From: Nectonema munidae
Lineage: Eukaryota > Nematomorpha > Nectonematoida > Nectonematidae
DNA: 64,000 nt
Assembly: GCA_030549495.1 (NCBI GenBank)
Contig: JAUIRK010000875.1
Span: forward strand, 124,001-188,000
Direction: 5' to 3'
Both the position numbers and the translations under genes were made by a program. The notes beneath the pieces are model-generated. The model was not told where the DNA came from, searched no databases, and was given only the letters and a program-made list of their open reading frames with translations. Within the stretch, counting starts at the first letter, position 1. Each line of letters starts with the position of its first letter. This document shows, piece by piece, positions 47,324 to 57,875 of this stretch.

Positions 47324-47712
47324 TGTTGGCACAACTGCAAGATGATGAAGATTGAAGAAGATGTTTGGAAAGATTTATGCTACTCGGAAGCTTGTGTAAC
47401 CTCTCAAATACCACATATATACAGCATAAATAATTAATTATAAGCAACATATGAAATAATTACGTTTTCTTTTATTAGTTTCCTGGCTGTAAAGTGGCGT
47501 GCTCTTTCTATGAGTCCAAAAATAAAAATGGCGGCAAACATGAAATTCACACTTTCGCGCCATCTCCCACTATGACGAAGGACCGATTAAATCTAGATAT
47601 AACTTTTTCTTCAAAAAACTTCAAAGCTGTGTGGAATGAATTGGTGAGCGCAAAGCGAATAGTCTATGTAATGACGATTACCGCAAATGATGTAATGGAA
47701 AAGCTTTACATG
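47324..47712 (+). CDS. Two phase-0 exons: Cys-rich region and start of FN3-like domain
   Basis: Exon 47324-47395 (24 codons) follows CATCTTTTAG and ends GCTTGT|GTAACC. Exon 47479-47712 (78 codons) follows TTTCTTTTATTAG and ends TTTACATG|GTAAGC. Both have phase-0 borders, with an 83-bp intron between them. The joined product has CWHNCKMMKIEEDVW, LCYSEACFPGCKVACSF, a C..C/C...C..GC..AC pattern that resembles the N-terminal Cys-rich region of anosmin-like proteins. It continues into strands like LDITFSSKNFKAVW and RIVYVMTITAND, which fit the first half of an FN3 domain (Trp of strand B, Tyr of strand C). The product is predicted to be extracellular. The family assignment is inferred from the pattern only. 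Confidence 0.55.
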
Positions 47713-48073
47713 GTAAGCTTGGATATAATGATTACAAACTTCATATAAAATGCACAAAACTTTCCACTCACAGAATTTTGCGATTCTGTTATTGAAATAT
47801 TTCCTTTGTTTGCGCTCAAATCTAAGTAAGTATGAATGAGGGATTTAATTTAGACCAGAAGCAACTAGAGCCAATATGTTTTACGTAAGTGGACCGAAAT
47901 ATCAGTAAATGTTTTTTTAACGGACTAATCGCAAACGGGGCAAATGCAGAGAACTTATAATAATACATGGCCCTTAATTTCATCTAATATATTATATAAA
48001 ATTTTGGTTTTCTTCGTGTTTAATCTTTGAACCTCAGTAAAGAAGTAGTTTTGAAACAGCAGATGATCTAGAG

Positions 48074-48345
48074 CAGAGGTACTCAATTGGCGGCCCGCGG
48101 TCTGAATTTGGACCTTTTTGATTGTTGTAGTTGGACCTCAGGCCAACATTATTATTAAGAATTTCAATCAGTATTTATTATTAAAATGAACATTGATTTG
48201 TTAATGAAATTATAATTTTATTATTCTTTTCTGAGATGGTTGTTTTATTTTCTTCATTTCATGTAGGTAATAAAAAATTTTGGACCTATGCATACATCGG
48301 AACTTGTCTAACTGGACCTTTGCTTACAATAGTTGAGTAGCCCTG
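48074..48345. mobile_element. hAT-type MITE with 8-bp target duplication
   Basis: The left end CAGAGGTACTCAATTG (followed by GGCGGCCCGCGGTC) and the inverted right end CAGGGCTACTCAACTATTG are flanked by ATCTAGAG (48066-48073) and ATATAGAG (48346-48353), 7 of 8 matching. It is 272 bp long and lies in an intron. Confidence 0.75.
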
Positions 48346-48550
48346 ATATAGAGTCTTGATGACTTTATATGTTAAAAATTACTCAATAACTTGTTTGAGA
48401 TCTTTGATAGTAAAAAAGCAGTTTCGAATTTTTGAAATATAAAAGTTAAACATTTTTTTATACGATTATATCTATGAATAAAAGAGAATAAAAAATTTTG
48501 GCGCATCATCATCAGAGAACATTATATTTGCGCGTACTCTTTATATTTTT

Positions 48551-48630
48551 GCCCCTTCTATCGATCTATGCGGAAAGTAGGCTTGATGCGGTATCGAATC
48601 CAGCATCTAACCAACCCTACTCACACCTGC
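48551..48630 (-). mobile_element. SINE fragment (TTACC-tailed family)
   Basis: On the minus strand the head GTGTGAGTAGGGTTGGTTAG and the B box GGATTCGATACC are followed by part of the body. The tail is missing. Confidence 0.55.
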
Positions 48631-49009
48631 AAAACTTTATTAACAGAACTTAATTTTTAACCTTTAATAATTCAAAATGAATGCAAATAAATGTAATTTT
48701 ATTTATTTCAAAAAAAAAATTTTTTAATAAAATTTGCCACAAAATATGATACGTTTTAAAAAGAATCTACGTATACAAGATGATCCTCAAAATACGAGCT
48801 CATTTTTATTAGTCTCCTTCTTTAGACTATTTATGGTAGTGAAGTCAATTAATTTTAAGATTTTATCATCTGTACCGCTAAACATAAAACTGCATTCAAC
48901 AATAGGCGTTGGGAAAGTCACTCTAGAAGTTTCATTTATAATTTTGTATCGTTGAAATTATTTTTAAAAGTGTTACAAGGCTTTGATAATACTTGTCGTA
49001 TTGAGCCAA

Positions 49010-49145
49010 TAACCGACTTGGACTCCAAATACATACAAAATACAGTCTCGAATTCTAAATACTTAAAAAAATCCATTTATGTCTGCTACATTTTTTATAT
49101 ACGGACTCCTATTAGTATCTCATTAACATCCTAGACTTCCGACTG
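49010..49145. repeat. Degenerate GACTCC-type repeat
   Basis: Words GACTTGGACTCCAAATAC, GGACTCC and GACTTCCGACTGCG match the order seen at 255-505. Likely the same old element. Confidence 0.35.
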
Positions 49146-49281
49146 CGTAATGTGTTATTGAGGAAGTAGTTGAGTGATCAAACACTTTCTGTGTTTAAAC
49201 GTAGCTATACTTCCTGTATTCTCCCTATATTTAAAATCATCTATTTAAGAATATAGAATGTTATCTTTATATTTGAATTAG

Positions 49282-49851
49282 ATTGTAGAAAATGAGATGA
49301 AAATTGAAAGATCTGTGTTAGAAAATTTCCCATCCTCAATAATGCTGTATGCTTTTACATCTGAAGGAATGATAGCTCAACAAAGCTATCTTTATCCACA
49401 ATCCCTGCTATACGAATACAGATACTTGAATGCAAAAAATCAATACCAAGACTTCTCAAATAACATAAGCAAGCTTCTAGTCAACATCATCGTGTTCTTT
49501 GTACTGCTAACGATACTCACCTTTGTGCTGATAGCCTTTTTCATCAGTAAAAATGTTAAAATGATTTTCTTCAAATCCTTATACCTCTGTTCCGAAAAAC
49601 ATGCAACAAATTCCAACTCAAAACACAAAGCTGATCTCTTATCCGTCACCAAAGTAAACGTCAATCAAGAAGTTGGTGAAGATCTGGCTAATTGCTTAAC
49701 GCCATTGATCAAATCAGCGCCATTCAAAATTCGTGTCATTAATGAAGATGCAGGTTGCAGGAATGAAAATAGAAATTCCCTCCCTTCATATCAAAACAAA
49801 CATCTTTGCCATAAGGAAGAAAAAAGAAGGTCCTTTTCATGCACGTTGTGA
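49282..49851 (+). CDS. Terminal exon: end of FN3-like domain, transmembrane helix, cytoplasmic tail
   Basis: An acceptor (TTTGAATTAG) at 49281 gives a phase-0 exon of 189 codons that matches the phase-0 donor at 47712. Residues KIERSVLENF... SSIMLYAFTSEGMIAQQS fit the last strands of an FN3 domain (Y-x-F/V-x-A-x-S-x-x-G pattern). A strong transmembrane helix follows (NIIVFFVLLTILTFVLIAFF), then a basic stop-transfer and a tail of about 100 residues rich in Lys, Asn and Ser. The stop is at 49849-49851. The gene therefore looks like a type I membrane protein. The ORF's own ATG at 49297 is probably internal. No known symbol is given. Confidence 0.6.
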   Translation: MVENEMKIERSVLENFPSSIMLYAFTSEGMIAQQSYLYPQSLLYEYRYLNAKNQYQDFSNNISKLLVNIIVFFVLLTILTFVLIAFFISKNVKMIFFKSLYLCSEKHATNSNSKHKADLLSVTKVNVNQEVGEDLANCLTPLIKSAPFKIRVINEDAGCRNENRNSLPSYQNKHLCHKEEKRRSFSCTL

Positions 49852-49895
49852 TTGGTTTATTTTTTCACTTTGAGTTTCGATATAATATTTTGTCC

Positions 49896-49901
49896 AATAA
49901 A
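49896..49901 (+). promoter_or_regulatory. Polyadenylation signal AATAAA
   Basis: AATAAA lies 45 bases after the stop codon of the terminal exon at 49282-49851. Confidence 0.55.
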
Positions 49902-51079
49902 TTTAAAGAATTATTATTCCTTGTATTCAAGCTTCAAACAAAGTTTTCAGAAGTATTTTATGTTCTTAGTTTCGTTTATTTTTAAATTTACTCAATACCA
50001 TTTAAACTTTTTTTAAATTTCTTGATAACATATCAATTGCTTCTTTCTACTAAATATTAAAAAAATGCAATGATTAAATGAAACACCTTCTTCGAATTCA
50101 ATGTGCCACAAATGAAAATACCCACAAGGTTTTCATAAGCTTTAATCTAATTTTAATTAATCAGTGTTTTTTTTATAAATAAAAATTACCTTTGAAGATG
50201 CCTTATATATTGCAATTTAGAATATGTTGATTCCTTGTATAATATAGCTTTTGATTTTATTTTTATTCAAAATTTTCATTCAAATAAAATTTCTTTGAAT
50301 TTCTTCTAAACAGTTTTGTTTGGTATTTCTTCTGTTTATAAAAAATTCAAAGAAACTTTATTTGCATAAAAAACAAACTGAGAACTTTTTAGTTGAGACA
50401 AAAAAGGAAGATTTTTAAAATAAAAGTTTTGTAAGGTTAAGCTTATACTTAGATTAAAAAAATGCAATTTTAATTTAGATACGGAAAACTAAAATATAGA
50501 CCAAAAAAAATATTCCCATTAATAAAATTTTCTTAATTAATCAAATTATTTTTAAGGAGCCTACATAAATTTTTAAATATTAATGGTTTAATACCTTTCA
50601 AACTTTGCGCGCTTAATAATATATCCGAGACAATTTTTTGGAGCATGGGTCAAAAAACTAAACAATTTCTAATTGTTGAATCATAAATATTCTTTATACC
50701 ACAGAAAGGCGTTAATTTGGTCACTTCAGGACAAGACAGCTTGATAACAAAATGGCGCTTGTAACATGAAGAGAAAAAATATATATGGTTGTTTTAGAAA
50801 AATTTGTTCTTAACATTATAAATGCCCTAAGGATCGATTTTTTATATTATGAGAGCAGAATTAGATAAAATAAATATCGATATCCCAGATATATCTTGAT
50901 TTTTGTCTCACAAAATGATTTTTTCCACAAAAAGACATACATTTTCTATTTTTTGCATACTTAAAAAATCTAATCCTAATCAATCTATTAAAAAAATCTA
51001 ATCTATCCTAATTATAATTAATATCAATAAAACGGAGTTTTTATTTTAAAAGTAAAACAGTGAAGTGTGCTTCGGTAAA
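49902..51079. other. AT-rich DNA without supported genes
   Basis: No exon or element end seen; A/T runs dominate. Confidence 0.35.
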
Positions 51080-51226
51080 GGGACGTGAATAGGGTTGGTT
51101 AGATACTAGGTTTCGAAAACTCAAGGTTTGGGATCGATTCCTTTCCAAGCCTACTTTCTCATAGTTCGATACAGGCGGCGCAATTGTCCCTTCTCGATGA
51201 AAACACCCACGTTACCTTTACCTTTA
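51080..51226 (+). mobile_element. tRNA-derived SINE (TTACC-tailed family), clear full copy
   Basis: The head GGGACGTGAATAGGGTTGG, the A-box-like GGTTGGTTAGATAC and the B-box-like GGGATCGATTCC are followed by the body words CAAGCCTACTTTCTCATAG, GGCGGCGCAATTGTCCC and CGATGAAAACACCC. The tail is GTTACCTTTACC. This is the best-preserved member in the window. Confidence 0.75.
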
Positions 51227-51700
51227 AAATATATGAAAAACATTAAATAGTATATACTTTACCCGCTTACAAATTTTCAGTAGGAAATTGATTTATAGAC
51301 TTTAATTGCAATTTGGAAAATTCATTTGGGAATAATTGTCTTCCCTGATTGATTCACCTCCGATGGAATAATTGGGTTTTTTAATTTCTTTAGGAAAATT
51401 TAACTTCTTTTTGAGATATGAGAATTTCTTATTTTAAGATTAATGTTCCAATTTGTAGTTCTATAGTATATAATATTTTTTGAAGTAGTAGCTTTGAAAT
51501 TCCATCTTTTTCTATCAAAAATTTTTAGAGCGAATTTTAATCACAAAGATAAAGCACATGTGCCATTTTAAAAAATATTTGTTGAATATTTTAGAATTAT
51601 TTTCAGATTAAGTTTTCTAAATTTTTGACAAGAAATTAAATTGTTACAAATTTTTTTATTACAAAACTTTCCTACTTTAATTTTAGCAATGTCTTTTTAA

Positions 51701-51801
51701 CAGTGGCGTAGCAAGAGGGGCAGTTCCCCCCCCCCCCCCCCCCCCAAATTCCTTGCATGCCCCCCCCCCCCCCCAACTTCCATTTTTTGGCTACGCCACT
51801 G
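51701..51801. mobile_element. 101-bp MITE with CAGTGGCGTAGC ends and perfect 8-bp duplication
   Basis: The left end CAGTGGCGTAGC and right end GCTACGCCACTG are perfect 12-bp TIRs. CTTTTTAA flanks both sides (51693-51700 and 51802-51809). The interior holds two long C runs separated by AAATTCCTTGCATG. An 8-bp duplication fits hAT-type elements. Confidence 0.85.
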
Positions 51802-52110
51802 CTTTTTAATTGATTTATTATTTCAAAAAACACAATATAAATAAAACCAAATTAAAAGATTGAATTCAGATATAATTGCAAAAAGAAAAAATGGAAGTAA
51901 AAATGTTGTATATAATAGGCACTAGTGAAAATATAGTGTAGTTACAATGTTAAATCGTAATTTTTTCATTCAATTTTAAATGTCTGATTTTGAAAATAGA
52001 TTGAAAATCATTTCATGAAAGCAAAATAGTTAGTGAAAGTTAAGGACGAGTTGCCCGCGATTAAACACTTACCAAATTTAGACAGTCTAGCTTTTTTATC
52101 TGAACTTGTA

Positions 52111-52268
52111 AATACCGACACCTTTCTTCAGAAGTCATCTAAATAATTGAATCGCAAGAAGAGATTACACATTGTTTGCAGACGATTATAACAAGAATAC
52201 CGACACCCTTCTTCCGAAGTCATCTAAATAATGGAATCGCAAGAAGAGCACTTTGTTTGCAGACGATA
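52111..52268. repeat. Tandem duplication of about 80 bp
   Basis: AATACCGACACC...TTCTTC, GAAGTCATCTAAATAAT, GAATCGCAAGAAGAG and TTTGCAGACGAT occur in the same order at 52111-52190 and 52196-52268, with a short deletion in the second unit. Confidence 0.75.
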
Positions 52269-52879
52269 AGAACTTTTTAAGTTTAAAAAATCCGTTTTAA
52301 ACGGAGCAAACGATTTCTTAATTTCAGGGAAATTGTCAGACTTGGGAGCATTAGAAGTAAAAGTAATTTCGTTATGGTTAAAATGATAAAAACATTTACT
52401 CATTATCCTTATTGTAAAAATGAAGTTTTTTTATTGTAAAAAATTGCACTTTCAAATAGAATATTTTTGCAATTTTTTAATTCTGTATTCAACGGCACAT
52501 TTTTTACTGAATTCATATGACATATGACACAAACCTTTTTTTATTTGAAGTAGACTAAAAAATTCTTTCTTGAATTTACATTTTGAGCAATTAATTTTTT
52601 TAAATTCTCTAATTTAAAATTTTTCAGATTTATGAAAAGATATTAATAGAAAAATATATAGCATAAAAAAAGAAATTGACCATCTTAAATAACAACGATG
52701 ATAAAAAATTAGAGAAATTATCGTTAATTTACAAACCCTAGTAGTTTTATATAAAATTACTTTGCAGGTTACCAACCAGAATAATCGAATGATATCACAG
52801 GTAAAGCAGAAAAGTTGATGCCGACTCTTTTTCCAGGATAAAATGGCTTAATGAATCCACAATATGGGAAGAAATAAAT

Positions 52880-52885
52880 TTTATT
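52880..52885 (-). promoter_or_regulatory. Polyadenylation signal AATAAA (minus strand)
   Basis: The signal is about 28 bases beyond the stop of the exon at 52913-53348. Confidence 0.5.
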
Positions 52886-52912
52886 GAAAAAAGATAGAAA
52901 ATATTGAGGCTA

Positions 52913-53348
52913 TCAAAGACTTAGAGAGGACAAAAAATCATGTACTTTGAGGAAGTCACCGTCAAAGCGCTCGAGCAAGCACGCGACAACAACGGGGATC
53001 GATGCAAAGAGACCGTTGCCAGTGTGCGCAAGGAAATGATTCGAGGAGTCTCCTTCGTCTGTAGCAAGGATCGCCAAACGCTGACTTACGAAGTCGAAGT
53101 GATACGAGAGGTTGGCGCTCTCGAGGAGACAAGCCTTGCTCGGCACAAGAAGGTTGTAGGCTTGGCAGTGCGCATCAATGGGAGCGAGGAGAGGCGGGTC
53201 TATCGCTTGCGTGGTGTGGGGCAGACGGAGTAGGTTGTGGTAGAAGTGAGAAATCTTTTCATTCACTTCGTTCGCTGCCCTCAACAAGGAGTCTTTACTT
53301 TTCGCCAGAATGAAAAAACTCGCACACCTCTCTTCTAATGGAGTTTGT
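52913..53348 (-). CDS. Terminal exon of an unidentified host gene
   Basis: A strong acceptor (TTTTCATTTTTCAAAAG) opens about 144 codons that end in a stop at 52913, close to a poly-A signal. G+C is clearly higher than in the flanks. The product is helical and well composed: EERCASFFILAKSKDSLLRA, NEKISHFYHNLLRLPH, a Pro-rich turn (DPPLLAPIDAHC), SYHFDFVSQRLAILATD and a hydrophobic end (IPVVVACLLERFDGDFLKVH). The 41 codons before the acceptor look intronic. I do not recognise the family. The plus-strand ORF at 52940-53233 is a shadow. Confidence 0.6.
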
Positions 53349-53620
53349 CTTTTGAAAAATGAAAAAGAAAATAATGAGTGCTGGATCGATAAAACACAAT
53401 CCAATGATATCGCGACAAAGAACACTAGCGTATAACAGTTGGATCGCGGTATGCCTTTTCTAAGAACAGGCAACTCTTATCATCATCATAGAGCAAAATT
53501 AATCAAAGTATAAGAGGTAAAAGAATAGAGTAATTGAAAAAGAGCTTTGCATGCAAATAGATAAATAAATACGTAAATGAAGTGGGAGATTGGTAAAACC
53601 CGTGTAGTTAGTATTACATT

Positions 53621-53807
53621 CAGGGCTCCGGGGTCGCCTCAAAATTGCGTGGCTCCGGATCCAAAGCAAATATTTTTTTGATGATTATTTATATTTCAAG
53701 GTTATATATGTAACAATTGTGATTTTGATACATCAGGAATTATATGCTTGGAGCTGGACATAGGGAGCCGTTTTTTTGTTATTTGTGACTCCGGCTCTGA
53801 AGCCCTG
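53621..53807. mobile_element. hAT-type MITE with perfect 8-bp duplication
   Basis: The left end CAGGGCTCCGGGGTCG and the inverted right end CAGGGCTTCAGAGCCGGAGT are flanked on both sides by ATTACATT (53613-53620, 53808-53815). The inner GGCTCCGGATCC words resemble the GACTCC repeats elsewhere. Confidence 0.8.
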
Positions 53808-53851
53808 ATTACATTGCCGCCAAAATGGCGCCTCACTTCTTATATTAAATA

Positions 53852-53961
53852 CAGGTTGTCTCAAAAAAGGTAACAATTTAAATGGTTATAAAACGCAAAC
53901 AAAAATAATAATAACAATAATATTTTGATTAAAGTGTGTATAGATTTTTTGGGAGACCCTG
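53852..53961. mobile_element. Mariner-type MITE
   Basis: The left end CAGGTTGTCTCAAAAAAGG and the inverted right end CAGGGTCTCCCAAAAAATC are flanked by TA on both sides. CAGGGTGTCCC-like ends are typical of mariner elements. It lies only 36 bp from the preceding hAT-type duplication. Confidence 0.65.
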
Positions 53962-54112
53962 TATATAATATAAGGAGAAAACTTTTGGTTATTGTAATTT
54001 CGCTAAATTTATACGGGGTCTGGAAAATCTAGATTACAAAGTTGTGCAAAATCTTCAAAATATTCCAAAATTAAATATAAAAGTTATAAGTTTGTGAAAA
54101 TTTGCGCAAGCT

Positions 54113-54131
54113 GATATATATATATATATAT
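54113..54131. repeat. TA microsatellite
   Basis: Uninterrupted TA repeat of about nine units. From 54132 to 55340 nothing else was found. Confidence 0.7.
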
Positions 54132-55340
54132 GTCTGGAAAAAAATACGAGAACAATTCAAAATCCAGATTTATTAATTTAAAATTTCGGACACCACGATG
54201 TCCATAAGTCATAAGAGTCATTTTGCGAGCACGCATCGAGTAAAGTAAAAGTTCGTCCTATATCTCTCGTTTTCGTTTATGCGCCTTTCATTCACAAAGA
54301 TGGATGATTGCTTACAAGGTTTAGTTTTAGGTCGAATACTAGAGAAGTATTTAGTGAACTACCTTATCATACTTTTATTAGTTTACTTGAGTTTTTTGTA
54401 TTTAGTTTCTCAAGTTTCTGAAATTAAGGGAGACAAACTACAATAGTTAACAGCTGAGTCGCAATAAGTCTTTTCAAAAAAATGGTATAAAATCATCTTA
54501 ATTTTAAGCTGAAAATTAAGCCCATTTCTTAAACATTCATCTAAACATCATAGTGAAAAAAGGAGACAAGGAATCACTAAAATGAACGTAAAAAAAGGAG
54601 AAAAATACTCATATTTTCTGTCAGAATTGGTTGTTTCTTGCGCCAAAACTTTGTATAGATTGGAAATATTGTATATGATCAAGTGATCACTATCTGGAAT
54701 TTCAGTTCGAGTTCTAGTGAAGTAGGCGAGATATGGTTGCACGCCATTCGACACTAAATTATTCATGCTTATTGGATTGCTTATATTTTGAGAAGAGTGA
54801 AGCCTAAATTAATTAGAAGTATGATTAAACTATGTGGATAGGTGAACCGCAAAATTTCAAAGAACTACCAAAAACTAAATTGCTAGCTCCTTCAAAAGAC
54901 CATGTACGTTATATTAAAACTTGAAACAATGAATGAATAAATGTATACAATTATTTCTAAAAATTACATCTTGGATATAAAATGATGGATTTATTTAAAA
55001 AAAAAGCCTACCCAGTCAATATTTGATGTATGGATTTTTCAGGGGCGCAAATGCTTGACATTTTTGATCAATAGTTATATAAAACATAGTACCTAAAATG
55101 ACTTCAAAGATGAAATTATTGTCATGAAGGCGTTAATGCTACGATAGTGAAAGAAAAACTGCAAATAAAAGAGAGGTTATGTATTCGCGAATGTATTTAA
55201 AAAAATTACATCGTTTTTATTGCACTATATCATATTATCATCTCAAGGATCTATTTTTATCTGCTGCATTGCTATTTGAGTATGAAAGCACATGACATAT
55301 AGGAATTCCCTAAATTAATACTTGTATAAGGAAAACCAAT

Positions 55341-55460
55341 AAGGGTATAATGTTTTCCTCAATAAGGCGCGATTGCGCCCCTTGTGTCCATCAGAAAAGA
55401 AGGGTTGACGCTGAATCGAACCCAAGAACTTGTGCACCTAACCAACCTTATTTACGCGTC
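55341..55460 (-). mobile_element. tRNA-derived SINE (TTACC-tailed family)
   Basis: On the minus strand: head GACGCGTAAATAAGGTTGGT, B box GGGTTCGATTCAG, body end GAGGAAAACATTATACCC. The tail region is weak. Confidence 0.6.
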
Positions 55461-55639
55461 AATAAATCACTGCATATTCTTCTTCTTATAAGTAAAGTGA
55501 AACTTCCAAAACAAACTTCACTGGAACAACAGCTCAGAAGACGAAAAAAGAAAATGATAAATCGACTTTTAATTAATCCGTCCAACATTTTTTTTTGAAA
55601 TCCCAGAGAAATATATTAGTATCATATTAAAAGATTCTG

Positions 55640-56215
55640 GTTGTAACTAGTAGATTCTGGTGAAATTGGGTTTGAAAAATGAATATGGAAGAAATCGAGA
55701 AATAAACATATTGGTAAAATGTTTATCCGCGTTGTCTTTTGTACCACTGGGTCATTTATCAGATGTTTTTAACGAATTGACGGAAAAATTTCCTGATCAA
55801 AGAGATTATAATAATTTATTATCGTACTTTGAAAAAAACGTATGTTCGTGGACAAAGAGTCGGTAATAGGATGAGATATCCAAGATTCTCACCTTCTATG
55901 TAGAATCATTTTGATTCTTCTATGAATTTGATGCCCAAAACAACAAACTGTTGTGAAGGTTTTCAGAATGCTTTACAACGCCATTTCCAACCCCCTCATT
56001 ATGGAATCTACTAGAGGGTTTAAAATCTGACATGAACTTAACGAGATGAAGATTAGCCAAGCAACAATTAGAACTAATGAAAGTTCAGGGATTAAATATG
56101 TAAGTTAGGTCAGAAAGTTAAAGTCTATTGTCGAAAGATACCCTGATTTTGGCAATAAATTTGAATATTTGAAAGCTATAAGCCATTTATCATCTTGATT
56201 TTTTCACCAAATAAA
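55640..56215 (+). pseudogene. MULE (Mutator-like) transposase C-terminal fragment
   Basis: An open part (LVKCLSALSFVPLGHLSDVF, FPDQRDYNNLLSYFEKN) leads after a frame change into RGQRVGNRMRYPRFSPSM, NHFDSSMNLMPKTTNCCEGF, QNALQRHFQPPH and finally KSIVERYPDFGNKFEYLKA. The L-FVP, YFE, TNN/E-like and FH/FQ order is that of MULE transposases after the catalytic core. The core itself is not present. At least two frame changes and a stop are seen. Confidence 0.65.
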
Positions 56216-56596
56216 TGTTTTTCACTTTTTATGCATTTCTCAACCCTTATCAGAAACGAAGGGTACAATTGTAGAGAGCAAAATTTAATTACTTAACATT
56301 TTTAAATTATTAAGGGCAACACGCTGTTATTCTACACCTCATTTCCATTATTATAGTATTTTTAAATAACAGCAATAAAAAATGGTTTGAAATAAGAGAA
56401 AAAAATATATATGAGATATATTGATATCAATGCTTGTGTCTACAAATGTAAACAATGTAAAAGTAAAATAATAAAAGATTATGATTTGTTAAGTTATAAT
56501 CACTTCTAAATACTATTTTATAATTCTTCATATTCTAATTTTTTATTTCATTTTCTTTAATTTTGAATTTTGTTCTTTTTTGCTTAAAGTTTTTTT

Positions 56597-56905
56597 ATGG
56601 CTAGGAGCAAATCTTTTCTTGAAGCTTGCAATATTTTGGGTATAGATGAAATTTTACATGAAGATTTTATGAGTTATGATGATGAAGATGATGAAAATGT
56701 TACAATACAAGATTTTGAAAAAGAAATGCAATGCTTAGATGTTTCACAAGAAGAAAACTTGAGTGATACAGAGTTTTTCTATCTATTACGTCGTTGTTGC
56801 AATCAATTAAAAGTAGTTATTAACGACGAAAACAATGATTTTCGTCATCTCCTCAGGCCTAAATTTGGAAATGGCACAATTTTAGCTCTTAATTGTTTAT
56901 TTTAA
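56597..56905 (+). CDS. Unidentified acidic ORF of 102 codons
   Basis: The ATG at 56597, after a T-rich stretch, opens MARSKSFLEACNILGIDEIL, an acidic middle (SYDDEDDENVTIQDFEKEM) and FFYLLRRCCNQLKVV, with a stop at 56905. The composition is unlike random AT-rich translation. It could be a small gene, a first exon, or part of a transposon near the MULE relic. No family is recognised. Confidence 0.35.
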   Translation: MARSKSFLEACNILGIDEILHEDFMSYDDEDDENVTIQDFEKEMQCLDVSQEENLSDTEFFYLLRRCCNQLKVVINDENNDFRHLLRPKFGNGTILALNCLF

Positions 56906-57067
56906 TTTTCTCCTTCCCCATGTTACACCATTAACGCCGATATCATAACAATAATTTCAACAATGAAGGCAATTTGAGAATTATTTGCATATAACGTATA
57001 TAAAAATGATTACATTGATTTCAAATTTTTGACACATTCAAACCTCCTTTAATGAGCACCTGTTTAA

Positions 57068-57243
57068 ACGACCTTTTCTTTCTCTTTCCCTACCCCTAAC
57101 CCCAAGATAAGGGTCGGTGGCGTGATTCGTTGTCTCCAAGATTCAATTCTTCTTCTCCCTCCAATTGCAATTAATGCCGAGGCAGAGAATGAGGAGAAGC
57201 TCTTGTTCTTCTAGAAGCGTCTCAAAAGGCAAACGTCTCGAAT
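57068..57243 (-). CDS. Possible terminal exon in a GC-richer block
   Basis: After CGCTTCTAG on the minus strand a frame is open for about 51 codons (NKSFSSFSASALIAIGGR, RIESWRQRITPPTLILG) to a TAA. The block is richer in G+C than the flanks. A join to the exon at 57412-57627 would not be in phase with this acceptor, so either border may be wrong. Confidence 0.25.
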
Positions 57244-57411
57244 AGGTTGTGATAGGGAATCTCTAGACATGTCTTCCAGTGGCAGAGTTGTTTAAACAAA
57301 ATAAACAAGAAATGATGCAAAAATAGGCGCTTTAACCTATAGTTTCGGGTAGAACAAGCTTGCTAGTTCTAATAAATAGTTGCACTAAGTGGAAACAAAT
57401 CTGAATACAAA

Positions 57412-57627
57412 TTACCTCTGCATTGTGATTAACGTTCTTGCTGGATAAAGGCTAAAGATTTCCAACGCTAAAAACAAAATGGTTGGCATCAGAAAGGGCA
57501 TTCGGCCATAAGGCAACAAGTCTTTTAATGATATAAAATCGAAAAATTTTAAATTATTGCTGGAGGGCTTTTTCATCCTCTTGAAATCCTGCGCGCCTGG
57601 TTTGAATGTAGTTAAAATCCTGCACAA
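57412..57627 (-). CDS. Possible exon with hydrophobic segment
   Basis: The minus-strand frame includes MKKPSSNNLKFFDFISLKDL, LPYGRMPFLMPTILFLALEI and SLYPARTLITMQR, just before a donor (GCAGAG|GTAATT) at about 57417. A good acceptor (CTTGTGCAG) lies at its right. The hydrophobic stretch could span a membrane. The family is unknown. Confidence 0.35.
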   Translation of the reverse strand: MCRILTTFKPGAQDFKRMKKPSSNNLKFFDFISLKDLLPYGRMPFLMPTILFLALEIFSLYPARTLITMQR

Positions 57628-57875
57628 GACATTTGGTCCTCAGACGTTTCATAACTACTTTTTAAAGTTTCACACCCACAGTTTAGGAATAAAATGAATT
57701 CAGGTTGAAAGGTCTTGAACGCATTAAAATCATTTGTAAAAAATCAACCTAAGGCGCCCCTGAAACACATTTATCAATATTATTTAAACATAAAAAAATA
57801 CCATTTAAAATGTACGCTAGAATCTGATAGTATAGAAGAACAGCTCAAAGCAGCGCAGAATTCTATGCTTGTCAG

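Noticed and set aside
52764-52830. Possible degenerate TTAA MITE (ACCAACCAGAATAATCGAATG)
   Set aside because: Only the left part resembles the family and no paired end is convincing.
52940-53233. Plus-strand ORF of 97 codons
   Set aside because: Shadow of the minus-strand terminal exon, which has an acceptor and poly-A signal.
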